Assembly (NCBI RefSeq): GCF_000747525.1
Contig: NZ_CP009278.1
Span: 744,001 to 808,000, forward strand
Reading direction: 5' to 3'
DNA: 64,000 bases
Source: Sphingobacterium sp. ML3W
GTDB lineage: Bacteria; Bacteroidota; Bacteroidia; Sphingobacteriales; Sphingobacteriaceae
Part shown: piece after piece, positions 52,860-61,414 of the stretch
How positions within the stretch are numbered: position 1 is the first letter of the stretch
Layout: every line of letters begins with the position of its first letter
Translations under genes and position numbers: made by a program
The notes under the pieces: model-generated
Told to the model about the DNA's origin: nothing
What the model saw: only the letters and a program-made list of their open reading frames with translations
Databases searched by the model: none

Positions 52860-53618
52860 CTACATTTTTTCGAAATCGTCACCTTTTTCATGCAAGGCAG
52901 ATAACCTTGGGGATACCGATTTGATATCCGTGTTTGGATAATCAGCCTCAATAAGTCCATCTCTCATACGTACGATTCGATGCGCATGAAGTGCTATATC
53001 TTCTTCGTGCGTGACGAGTATTATCGTATTACCCTTCGAGTGTATTTCTTCTAAAAGCCCCATGATTTCAATGGAGGTCTTCGTGTCTAGATTTCCGGTT
53101 GGCTCATCGGCAAGTATGATCGATGGATTGTTAATCAATGCCCGCGCAACAGCTACTCGTTGTCTTTGCCCTCCAGAAAGTTCATTGGGGCGATGATCCA
53201 CGCGATTACCTAAGCCAACACTGTTAAGCGCCTGTGTTGCTTTTTCCTCACGGATATTTTGTTTAATCCCTGCATAAATTAAGGGTAATGCAACATTTTC
53301 TAAAGCGGTACTTTTCGGTAAGAGATTAAATGTTTGAAAAACAAAACCAATTTCTTTGTTTCGAACCTCGGCTAACTCATCGTCAGACATGTCACTTACA
53401 TTTATTCCATTTAGGATATACGCACCTTTGTTGGGCGTGTCCAAACACCCTAAAATATTCATTAGCGTAGACTTTCCAGATCCAGATGGCCCCATTAAAG
53501 CAACAAATTCACCTTTATTTATATTCAAGGAAACAGATTTTAAGGCATGTATAGTTTCAGTCCCTATTGTATATTGTCGGGCAATTTCTTGAATTTCAAT
53601 TAATGTTGAGGAGGCCAT
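52860..53618 (-). CDS. ABC transporter ATP-binding protein, MacB/LolD type
   Basis: A 252-residue ABC ATPase with Walker [16 protein letters not shown], signature [15 protein letters not shown], Walker [14 protein letters not shown] and the H-loop VTHEED. The MacB/LolD/FtsE group is clear from [20 protein letters not shown] and from the [19 protein letters not shown] loop. MacB-type ATPases drive export of peptides, lipoproteins or drugs through FtsX-like permeases. No FtsX-like gene is next to it: the partner must be elsewhere. It is followed by an uneventful 140-base gap and preceded by an acyltransferase gene. Confidence 0.9.
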   Translation of the reverse strand: MASSTLIEIQEIARQYTIGTETIHALKSVSLNINKGEFVALMGPSGSGKSTLMNILGCLDTPNKGAYILNGINVSDMSDDELAEVRNKEIGFVFQTFNLLPKSTALENVALPLIYAGIKQNIREEKATQALNSVGLGNRVDHRPNELSGGQRQRVAVARALINNPSIILADEPTGNLDTKTSIEIMGLLEEIHSKGNTIILVTHEEDIALHAHRIVRMRDGLIEADYPNTDIKSVSPRLSALHEKGDDFEKM

Positions 53619-53646
53619 AGTGTACTTGTTTAAATATGATTTGAAA

Positions 53647-54390
53647 TTACGATTTATTCTGTGATTTCCAATGTGAAAGCATCTTATTATAGACGTGATT
53701 TTCTAATTCAGTGGCATTTTGTTCGTTGTATTCTTCGGTGTTTATTGGTGCAAGTACTTGAATATTTACACGACCAGGATGTGATCCCGTTTTGCTTCCA
53801 TCGTCCCAGAGAATTTCCCATGCGTTCTCGATGACGATGGGTATTATTGGAATATTGTTTTCGATTGCCATACGAAATGCTCCGGATTTAAATGCGTGTA
53901 AATCTGGAGGATAATGGTCTGCGATCTTACCTTCTGGAAAAATTGCTATAGATTTACCTTCTTTTAACATTTCATTGGCTTTTTTAAAAGATCTGAAAGA
54001 GGACATTCTACTTTTACGATCAACAGGGATATCGATTGTTTTAAAAAATATACGCGTTACTGGATTTTTCAGTAATTCAACTTTACCAATAAATGTAATC
54101 GCTTTGGGAGAGACATAGTTTATTGCTGTAATATCTAAAACAGAGGTATGATTAGCACATAAAATATAGGGTTTTGACCAGTCGATTTCTTTTTCAAATT
54201 TAACGGAATAAAAAATTCCGGAGCAATAGGAGCCGATTAAACTCATCCACCTTCTGAGGAATGCTATTTTGCTATAGTTTTTGGAAACATTTCTAGCATA
54301 AAACCATATCAGAGGAAATAGTATGCAGAAAACAATAAAGACATTGGCAAAGTAAAAACAGCGATGTACGCTCTTCAAGAATTTAATCAT
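53647..54390 (-). CDS. 1-acylglycerol-3-phosphate acyltransferase family protein
   Basis: A PlsC-type acyltransferase of 247 residues. The catalytic NHTSVLD (H-X4-D) lies near residue 95, the [17 protein letters not shown] substrate-binding segment follows, and the second-block [14 protein letters not shown] is intact. One hydrophobic helix at the N-terminus (about 15-33) anchors it to the inner membrane. PlsC converts lysophosphatidic acid to phosphatidic acid; relatives act on other lipids, so the acceptor is not certain. The gene sits 28 bases upstream of the MacB/LolD-type ATPase gene and may share its transcript. Confidence 0.88.
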   Translation of the reverse strand: MIKFLKSVHRCFYFANVFIVFCILFPLIWFYARNVSKNYSKIAFLRRWMSLIGSYCSGIFYSVKFEKEIDWSKPYILCANHTSVLDITAINYVSPKAITFIGKVELLKNPVTRIFFKTIDIPVDRKSRMSSFRSFKKANEMLKEGKSIAIFPEGKIADHYPPDLHAFKSGAFRMAIENNIPIIPIVIENAWEILWDDGSKTGSHPGRVNIQVLAPINTEEYNEQNATELENHVYNKMLSHWKSQNKS

Positions 54391-54437
54391 CTATGTTTCT
54401 ATTGGTGGGATATCTTATCAAAGTTTTATTATCATGG

Positions 54438-54468
54438 AAAAGGGGTTCAATATTTGAACCCCTTTTTT
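54438..54468. terminator. Terminator downstream of the M20 peptidase gene
   Basis: Perfect 13-base arms AAAAGGGGTTCAA and TTGAACCCCTTTT (54438-54450 and 54454-54466) close a three-base loop, with T-rich flanks on the plus strand. Confidence 0.75.
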
Positions 54469-54486
54469 TATTAATTATATGGATCT

Positions 54487-55857
54487 TTATTTATTTAATT
54501 CAGCATAATATTTGTGAAATAAAGGAATAGTAGATATACCTTTAAGGTAGTTCTCAACACCATATTTTTCATTTGGAGAATGTAGGTTGTCACTATTTAA
54601 GCCAAATCCAAGTAAAACGGTCTTCAATCCAAGAACTTCTTCAAATAAAGCGACAATAGGAATAGAACCTCCACCTCGAGTTGGAATAGGTTTTATACCA
54701 AAGGTTTCTGTTAATGCTTTTTCTGCAGCTTTGTATGCGATACTGTCTGTAGGAGTGACCACGGGTTCGCCACCATGATGCGGTTTAACTTCAACTTTAA
54801 CGCAATCTGGAGCAATAGCTTCAAAATGTTTTTTAAACAAATCAGTGATGCGCTGAGAGTTCTGGTTGGGAACCAGTCGCATCGAAATCTTTGCATATGC
54901 TTTAGAAGGAAGTACCGTTTTAGCACCCTCGCCGATATACCCACCCCAGATGCCATTCACTTCTAATGTTGGTCTAGTGCCCGTGCGCTCGATTGTTGAA
55001 TATCCTTCTTCACCCCATACTTCTTGGATACCTAAATCTTCTTGATAAGCTTCAATTTCAAATGGAGCTTTATTGAGTTCATCTCGCTCTTCTTGTGTCA
55101 ATTCTACTACGTCATCATAAAAGCCAGGAATCGCAATATGATTATGCTCATCGTGTAAGGAAGCAATTAATTTAGCAAGGATAGTCGCAGGATTTGCAAC
55201 AGCTCCACCGTATACGCCCGAGTGCAGATCTCTATTAGGACCAGTAACTTCAACTTCTACATACGATAGGCCTCTTAATCCTGTTTCCAATGAAGGAGTC
55301 TCTAAGCTAATCATCGATGTGTCAGAGATAACAATTACATCGGCTTTTAATTTTTCTTTATTTTCTTTAACAAAGTTTCCTAAGTTAATTGAACCGACTT
55401 CTTCTTCTCCTTCGATCATGAATTTAATATTGCACGGTAGCGCATTATTTTTCATCATATATTCGAATGCTTTTACATGCATATAGAACTGCCCTTTATC
55501 ATCTGCAGAACCGCGAGCATAAATCTTACCATCACGAATAGTAGGTTCGAATGGAGGCGTATCCCACAACTCATATGGATCAGCGGGCTGTACATCATAA
55601 TGGCCGTAAGTCAATACCGTAGGTAATGCCGGATCAATGATCTTTTCTCCATAAACTATAGGATAACCAGCGGTTTGACAGATTTCAACATTATCAGCGC
55701 CAGCTACTTTTAATTTTTCTGCAACAAATGCTGCAGTTTTCTCAACATCTCCTTTGAATTTCGGATCAGCACTTACTGAAGGAAGGCGTAATAAGTCAAA
55801 CAACTCATCTAAAAATCGTTGTTTGTTTGCCTCAACATATTCTTGTATAGTTTGCAT
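54487..55857 (-). CDS. M20 family dipeptidase
   Basis: A di-zinc metallopeptidase of 456 residues. Metal ligands are visible in YGHYDVQP, ADDKGQFYM and IEGEEEVGS, followed by the dimerisation domain and the late HSPNEKYG motif. The family cleaves dipeptides with various specificities (carnosinase-like or succinyl-diaminopimelate-like), so substrate is open. I use the ATG at 55857, because residues before it lack homology and look like a T-rich leader. No signal peptide, so probably cytosolic. A TATTTTTG box lies 21 bases upstream. Confidence 0.9.
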   Translation of the reverse strand: MQTIQEYVEANKQRFLDELFDLLRLPSVSADPKFKGDVEKTAAFVAEKLKVAGADNVEICQTAGYPIVYGEKIIDPALPTVLTYGHYDVQPADPYELWDTPPFEPTIRDGKIYARGSADDKGQFYMHVKAFEYMMKNNALPCNIKFMIEGEEEVGSINLGNFVKENKEKLKADVIVISDTSMISLETPSLETGLRGLSYVEVEVTGPNRDLHSGVYGGAVANPATILAKLIASLHDEHNHIAIPGFYDDVVELTQEERDELNKAPFEIEAYQEDLGIQEVWGEEGYSTIERTGTRPTLEVNGIWGGYIGEGAKTVLPSKAYAKISMRLVPNQNSQRITDLFKKHFEAIAPDCVKVEVKPHHGGEPVVTPTDSIAYKAAEKALTETFGIKPIPTRGGGSIPIVALFEEVLGLKTVLLGFGLNSDNLHSPNEKYGVENYLKGISTIPLFHKYYAELNK

Positions 55858-55971
55858 AGTATGAATGTATTTATAACAAAAATAGGTAAAACATTGTAAT
55901 TTCACTTTGATAATTATGCTTTTACAACCATAATTAGAGTAATAAAAAAAAATATAACAATTTTTGTAACA

Positions 55972-55983
55972 TTTCCATGGAAA
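55972..55983. promoter_or_regulatory. Palindrome TTTCCATGGAAA upstream of the broken barrel gene
   Basis: A perfect 12-base palindrome lies 27 bases before a TATATTTG -7 box (56011-56018). Its position near the expected -35 to -50 region would suit a regulator, but no regulator is identified. Confidence 0.35.
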
Positions 55984-56010
55984 CGCTATCTAATAGGAGT
56001 AACTATACAA

Positions 56011-56018
56011 TATATTTG
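56011..56018 (+). promoter_or_regulatory. -7 box (TATATTTG) of the broken outer-membrane barrel gene
   Basis: TATATTTG is 39 bases before the ATG at 56058. A -33 TTTG at the proper distance is not seen. Confidence 0.4.
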
Positions 56019-56132
56019 TGCAGTTTTATTAACCAACCTGATAATTATAGTTTTTAAATGAAAAGAAAAACAGTTTTCCATTTGTTATTGCTTTTACCGA
56101 TGCTTGTGAGCTTCTGCTTTGCTCAAAGTAAA

Positions 56133-56141
56133 ATACAAGGT
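56133..56141 (+). repeat. Left target-site duplication of the IS4-type element (ATACAAGGT)
   Basis: The nine bases ATACAAGGT recur at 57491-57499 on the other side of the element, in the 9-13 base range usual for IS4. Confidence 0.9.
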
Positions 56142-56226
56142 CACTTCCGTCCTAAATAAATTTTAGGCGCGTGTTTCCCTTGAAACAGTATCTATTTTTA
56201 GATAATTTCAATTTTGACCCTATTTT

Positions 56227-57402
56227 TTAGTCTGAGAATATCTGTAGCTGTCCATTTTTACCCTTAACTGGTGGCCTGATAAAAGGATCATCTATCCATT
56301 GCCATATATTTATTTTCACGAATATATTCATCCTGATAAACCCGACCAAGTTAGACAGATTCCAATCGTATTTAGCCTTCTTCTGAAGGTATTTGAGCAG
56401 TAATATTCCAATCAACGAAGTCCATATTTGGATCATGACCGCATTTTCAGAAGTACCCACAAAAGATGATATTTTTAAGCGTTGCTTCAGATGCTTGAAG
56501 AAAATCTCGATCTGCCATCGCTGTTTATAAATGTTAGCTACTAGTGATGCCTTCCATTGGATATTATTTGTCAGAAAGTGGTACTGGTTGTCTGTGCTGC
56601 TGTCCCAAAAGTGAATCAAGCGTAATGGTTTAGAGTTGTATCTATCTGCTGATGGACCAGAAAGCTCAATGATCTCATCTTTAATGATTCCCTTTTCAAG
56701 GAGTGCTTCACTCTGGTATGACTTGATAACGTTGTACTTCATGTTAGTTTTACTCCTGGTAACAAAATAACAACCTCTGCTGTCCAAATCCCCGAGCCAG
56801 TTGTAATCCACATAACCTCTATCCACCACTACAACGCTTCCTTTGGAAAAACTATAGCTACCCGCACGCTGGCTTTCATGAACTTTCCCGTCTGTAATCT
56901 GCATGAAAACAGGAAGACATCCATCATAATCCAGCACAGTGTGCAGTTTTACAGCACCTTTGGTGCTTCTAAATTTAGCCCAGTCAAATACAGATAAACA
57001 TAAAGGGATGATACTGGCATCCATCAGATAAACCTTGCGCTTTAATTGCGTTAGATCTTTGCGCAAATGGGTATCCTTTTGCCATAGCTTATCTAATAGC
57101 GAAAAGTACAGATCTTTAAAGAGTTCATGGGTGCGGTGCTTGTTGATATAGGAAATATTGGACTTGCTGGGTGCTCTACCAACACCTAAATGGTTCAAAT
57201 TACCAGTCGTACTACGTAAGCCATTACTGATATCACGAACTGAATCTGCAGAAGAAAAATGGCAAAACAACATGCTAGCAAGATGCGTCCAGCTGTTGAT
57301 CCCTTTACAATGTTTGTCACTCTTGTGCTTAGCAACCAAAACCTTGAATAATTCGCGGTCGATAAGTGATAAAATCTGACTAAAAACGTTTAAATTTACC
57401 AT
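56227..57402 (-). CDS. IS4 family transposase (DUF4372 N-terminus)
   Basis: A 391-residue DDE transposase. The N-terminal DUF4372-like region (VNLNVFSQILSLIDREL and the KGINSWTHLASMLFCHF part) precedes the catalytic domain: first Asp in LMDASIIPL, second in VVVDRGYVDYNW and the Glu in the YREK signature YKQRWQIEIFFKHLKQRLK. All are intact, so the enzyme may be active. The ATG at 57402 lies in CCGCCATGG, inside a stem described separately. It is transcribed opposite to the gene it interrupts. Confidence 0.93.
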   Translation of the reverse strand: MVNLNVFSQILSLIDRELFKVLVAKHKSDKHCKGINSWTHLASMLFCHFSSADSVRDISNGLRSTTGNLNHLGVGRAPSKSNISYINKHRTHELFKDLYFSLLDKLWQKDTHLRKDLTQLKRKVYLMDASIIPLCLSVFDWAKFRSTKGAVKLHTVLDYDGCLPVFMQITDGKVHESQRAGSYSFSKGSVVVVDRGYVDYNWLGDLDSRGCYFVTRSKTNMKYNVIKSYQSEALLEKGIIKDEIIELSGPSADRYNSKPLRLIHFWDSSTDNQYHFLTNNIQWKASLVANIYKQRWQIEIFFKHLKQRLKISSFVGTSENAVMIQIWTSLIGILLLKYLQKKAKYDWNLSNLVGFIRMNIFVKINIWQWIDDPFIRPPVKGKNGQLQIFSD

Positions 57403-57463
57403 GGCGGTGTGTTAAAATTTGACGATTTAAATATAGCAACTTTGCTATAGCAAAACACCGCCA
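57402..57463 (-). promoter_or_regulatory. Inverted repeat sequestering the transposase start codon
   Basis: On the minus strand TGGCGGTGT (57455-57463) pairs with ACACCGCCA (57402-57410); the last A belongs to the ATG. The loop contains a second perfect palindrome TATAGCAA/TTGCTATA (57432-57449). Transcripts entering from outside would carry both arms and hide the start; a transcript starting in the loop would not. Confidence 0.7.
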
Positions 57464-57490
57464 CTTTTTTCAACGTTTAGGACGCTACTG

Positions 57491-57499
57491 ATACAAGGT
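57491..57499 (+). repeat. Right target-site duplication of the IS4-type element (ATACAAGGT)
   Basis: This copy directly follows the right inverted repeat and matches 56133-56141 exactly. The reading frame of the barrel gene resumes at 57500. Confidence 0.9.
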
Positions 57500-60178
57500 A
57501 AAATTAGCGATGCCAAAGATCAGCAGAAGTTGTCAAATGCAACGATCATGCTTTTGAGTGCCAAAGATTCTATTCTTCTAGATTTTACCAGATCTGATGA
57601 AAATGGAAATTTTTCGTTAAATACACCACTAGAAAGTGAAGGGGTGCTTATTGTGAGTTATCCTAAATACGGCGATTATTATACCTCAATATTACCTAAT
57701 CAAGATTATTCAGCCTTAAAGGTTGGTCTGACGAGTACTACGCAGCTTTTACAAGAGGTTATCGTAACAGGTCGTATTCCGGTTACTATAAAAGGTGATA
57801 CGACAGAGTATGATGCTGGTAGCTACAAAGTGGAGAAAAATGCCAAAGTCGAGGACTTGTTAAAAGTATTACCGGGTATTACAGTCGATGCGGCGGGTAA
57901 TATCACTGCACAAGGAAAGACGGTTAAAAAGGTCTTGGTGGGTGGCGAGGAGTTCTTTGGTGATGATCCAAAATTAGTAACCCGTAATATCCGTTCGGAT
58001 ATGGTAGACAAAGTTCAGGTTTATGAAAAACAATCTGAGCAAGCAGAACGAACAGGTGTCGATGATGGAAATAAAGAACAAACGATCAATGTGAAGCTAA
58101 AAGAAGGTTCTAAAAATGGGGTGTTTGGGAAAGCTGTTGCTGGTGACGGAACTGATGATTATTACAATGGTCAATTAATGCTGAATAAATTTAAAGGCTC
58201 ACAAAAGATATCTGCTTACGGATTATTTGGTAATAATGGTGGTACGTCTTTGTCTTGGGAGGACGCTCAAAAGTATGGGTCAGATGCTGGTGTGAATTAT
58301 AATGAGGATGGTATGTATTATAGTTCTGGAGGTGATGACTTTTCTGGTAGTGGTGCTATTGGTGTCCCTAAAGTGATGAATACGGGAGTCAACTTTTTTG
58401 ATAAATGGAATTCAGACAAGCATAAATTGAATTTGAGTTACAAGTACGGGAAAATTGAAAGCGATGGTAACGAAGTCACGAATAGACAAAATAACCTAGA
58501 AAATGATATTCAATTTACGGATAAAATAAGAAACGCCAAATCAGATTTAACAAAGCAAAGGATGAATTTGAAGTATGACTTGAAGTTTGACTCGTTGACC
58601 ACGTTAACTATTCAAGGTAATGCCTCAAAAAATAAGAATTGGACGGACGATCGATCGTTTTCAACTACGATCAATAAGAATGGTGATTTTTTGAACTCTG
58701 ATTCGACCAATAATAGTAGAAATTCTGATGGACAATCTTTTGGTATAAATGCTTTTTTGACGAAAAAATTTAAAAAGGCTGGACGTTCAGTCTCTTTAAA
58801 TATGAATATCAATAGAGATGAAAATGATGGCGATACTTATTTATTGGCTTTCATCAACTATAACAAAGACAATGTTTTTACAAGAGATACCACAGATCAG
58901 TTTAAAAAGAATATTGGTAATAATACGACTAAAGGTGCAACCTTGACTTATACTGAACCGTTAACGAAAAAATTGAATCTTTCTTTAAATTATGGTTTGA
59001 ATAAAAATGATAATAATTCTTCTCAAATGTCTTTTAACAAGGGCCAATCGGGTAAGTATGATGCCTTGGATGATGATTTTAGTAATGATTATAGTTATGA
59101 TCGATTCTCTCATATTTATAAGGTAGCGCTAAGTTATAAAAGTGAAAGCTTTAGGGCAAATCTGACGAATAGTATCAACGATGACCAGTTAAAACAAGTA
59201 GACAACCGTTCGAAAGCTGATATTGAGCGTTCGTTTCTGACGTATAATCCTAACCTGAGTTTTGGGTATAATATTACAAAAGCAAAAGGGATTTATTTTA
59301 GTTATTCGGGAAGAAATCAATTACCATCTTTGAATCAGATTCAGCCTATCCTCGATAATACCGATCAATTTAATTTGGTCGTAGGTAATGAGAATTTGAA
59401 ACCTTCATTTAGTAATAGTTTTAATGTCAATTATAATTCTTTTAAAATTCTTTCTGGATCTTATACTTATTTAGGTGTAAACTATAGTAATCAGAAGGAT
59501 GCTTTTGTTCAGAACATTACAACTGATGAAGAAAGTGGTAAGAGTGTTTACCGTTGGGAGAACTTAACGGATAATACGAATCAATCTTTTAACTTATATG
59601 GGGGTTTCCATTTTAAATTGAATAAAGATATAGGACTAGAGAATTCGCCTCGGATAAATATGAGTGGTTCACAAAGTTATAATATGATAAACGGTGCTTT
59701 GAATAAGGTCGATGTGTTTAATTATAATGTGACGTATTCCATCTTTAAAAATATGAAGAAGGGCTTTGATTTTGATGTGAATGTTACGCCTGGTTTTAAA
59801 ACCATGAGTTCCTCATTGCAACAAGATGTAAACAGTAATGGTTTTGTGTTTTCAAGTAATGGTGGTATGAGTTATTATTTTCCTAAAAAATTAAAACTTT
59901 ATGTCAATTACGATTATACTTACGAGGCTGCTACTGATGCGTTTGCGACCAAGCTTGATCAATTACTTATTCACCCTGGAGTGAGTAAGAAATTCTTGAA
60001 AAATGAATCCTTAGAATTGGACTTTACGGTAAATGATGTTTTGAATCAAAATAAAGGCTTCTCGAGAAGCCAAAGTAGCTCCGTTTTCACACAACGTCGT
60101 TATGACACGATTCAACGTTATTACATGTTGAAATTGAGTTGGGATTTCACTAAAATGTTTATGAATTAAAATTTATTT

Positions 60179-60973
60179 ATGAAAATATTAAAATTTTTAG
60201 CGGTTTTATTACTACTGTTTGTAGTAGGGGAGAGTAAAGCACAATATACCTTGTTTTCAAAATCAGGGACAATTACATATGATAAGACGATGTATATTAA
60301 AAATATCATCGCTAAGCAATTCGTAGCAAAAGCTGATGAGAATTCTCGCCATTGGTTTCAAGAGATGGTTTCAACAGCCCCTCAAAGTGTCACAATTCAA
60401 AAAACCTTGAAGTTTAATGGAAGTGAAACACTTTTCGAACCCGTGAAGAAAGAGCTGGATCCAGCATCCTCTCGTTTCATTATGCAATTAGCATTAGATT
60501 TTGACGGTGTCACATCTTCTAATCTTGAACAAAATAGCTATAGACGATTCAATGATATCTTTGGAGAAAAGATTGTTATTGCAGATACATTGAAGACAAT
60601 AAAATGGAAAATAACAGATGAATATCGTGAAATAGCAGGCTATAATTGCCGAAGGGCAAATGGAGTTACCTCTGATTCAATATATGTAATCGGATTTTAT
60701 GCCAATGAATTACCTGTATATGGTGGCCCTGAATCAATAAATGGCCTACCAGGAATGATTTTAGGACTTGTAGTACCTAATCAACACGTCTCCTACTTTG
60801 CTTCTAAGGTGGAACTTTCTAGTGCTCCGGTGATGGATAAGAAGGTATTTGAAGCCAAAAAGGTTAAAGTATTATCAAGAGCTGAAGTCGATAAGCAATT
60901 TACACAGACTCTTTCTTCAGGAATGATGACAAAAGAGATGGTTAAATATATTATGCAATTACTTTTAATGTAG
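60179..60973 (+). CDS. GLPGLI family protein
   Basis: The 264-residue protein has a signal peptide (1-21, ending SKAQ) and the family hallmark INGLPGMILGLVVPNQH, a variant of GLPGLI, at about 190. GLPGLI proteins are periplasmic proteins of unknown function that often sit next to carboxypeptidase-like/OMP barrel receptors, as here: it begins nine bases after the barrel gene stop. With the upstream gene split by the IS, its transcription now depends on readthrough or a new promoter; polar loss is likely but not shown. Confidence 0.88.
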   Translation: MKILKFLAVLLLLFVVGESKAQYTLFSKSGTITYDKTMYIKNIIAKQFVAKADENSRHWFQEMVSTAPQSVTIQKTLKFNGSETLFEPVKKELDPASSRFIMQLALDFDGVTSSNLEQNSYRRFNDIFGEKIVIADTLKTIKWKITDEYREIAGYNCRRANGVTSDSIYVIGFYANELPVYGGPESINGLPGMILGLVVPNQHVSYFASKVELSSAPVMDKKVFEAKKVKVLSRAEVDKQFTQTLSSGMMTKEMVKYIMQLLLM

Positions 60974-60998
60974 TGAAATTTAGATTGCCATTTGAATA

Positions 60999-61038
60999 CA
61001 TTAAGGCCCATGAACTTAAAAGTTTATGGGCCTTAATG
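60999..61038 (+). terminator. Terminator downstream of the GLPGLI gene
   Basis: TTAAGGCCCATGAACT (61001-61016) pairs with AGTTTATGGGCCTTAA (61021-61036) with one G-U; the ends extend by two pairs. T-tract is weak. Confidence 0.7.
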
Positions 61039-61051
61039 ATTACTATATAAG

Positions 61052-61094
61052 GTTAAACGTAAAAGGCGCTTTAAAAGCGCCTTTTACGTTTAAC
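61052..61094. terminator. Strong bidirectional terminator before the histone-like gene
   Basis: Perfect 19-base arms (61052-61070 and 61076-61094) with a five-base loop. The minus strand carries the histone-like gene transcript into it. Confidence 0.85.
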
Positions 61095-61108
61095 AAGATA
61101 AATAAAAA

Positions 61109-61288
61109 CTATTTACCATCATTTTTTTTAGACGTAACGTCGTTACGAATTTCTTGTGCTAATGTTTTAATGTCCTGTAATCCTTTGCGTACACGAGTAC
61201 CGGCAGCAGAGTTACCATTGTTGAAAAATTTGTCTGCATCTGCTTCGATTGATGCTACTAACTCTTTTAATTTTACGTAGTTTTCCAT
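61109..61288 (-). CDS. Histone H1-like DNA-binding protein
   Basis: This 59-residue gene is shorter than the usual calling cut-off but its translation matches the Bacteroidetes histone H1-like family: MENYVKLKELVASIEADADK, then the strongly conserved GNSAAGTRVRKGLQDIKTLAQ split over two helices, and a Lys-rich end (KKNDGK). Such proteins bind DNA or RNA non-specifically and are abundant. Unlike Chlamydia Hc1 they lack a long Lys-Ala tail. It is a single gene between two terminators, diverging from no neighbour; the S46 peptidase gene lies upstream on the same strand. Confidence 0.88.
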   Translation of the reverse strand: MENYVKLKELVASIEADADKFFNNGNSAAGTRVRKGLQDIKTLAQEIRNDVTSKKNDGK

Positions 61289-61414
61289 TTTAATAATTAT
61301 AATTTTAGTTTTATGGTCTTGTTTATTACTCTAATTAACACAATAAATATACAAAAACCAATTTAATAGAAAATATTTTTCTGAAATTTTTGTGTTAAAA
61401 AACGTGAAATAATA

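Larger units (their letters stand above)
56142..57490 (-). mobile_element. IS4-family insertion sequence, 1349 bp, apparently intact
   Basis: The ends are imperfect inverted repeats: CACTTCCGTCCTAAA at the left and CAGTAGCGTCCTAAA (complement of the right end), with four mismatches in 15. They are flanked by a 9-base direct repeat (ATACAAGGT). Inside is a single transposase gene on the minus strand with full catalytic motifs and a start codon held in a hairpin. Exact duplication and intact gene indicate a recent insertion. The name of the closest known element cannot be told from the sequence alone. Confidence 0.93.
56058..60169 (+). pseudogene. Outer-membrane beta-barrel receptor gene interrupted by an IS4-type element
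   Basis: The gene reads in two pieces, 56058-56141 (28 codons, signal peptide ending CFAQ, then SKIQG) and 57500-60169 (889 codons), on either side of the insertion at 56142-57490. The two pieces are in frame: removal of the element with one copy of the 9-base duplication restores a 917-residue protein. It has a carboxypeptidase-like domain (about 25-105), a plug (DLLKVLPGITVDAAG, VLVGGEEFFGDDPKL) and an outer-membrane barrel of the OMP_b-brl_3 type ending LSWDFTKMFMN. As it stands, the left piece runs into the element and stops after SKIQGHFRPK. The right piece has no signal peptide of its own. Confidence 0.9.

Noticed and set aside
55966..55970. GTAAC as an ECF sigma -35 box for the barrel gene
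   Set aside because: The matching -10 is only 13 bases away and poorly conserved; the usual spacing is about 16.
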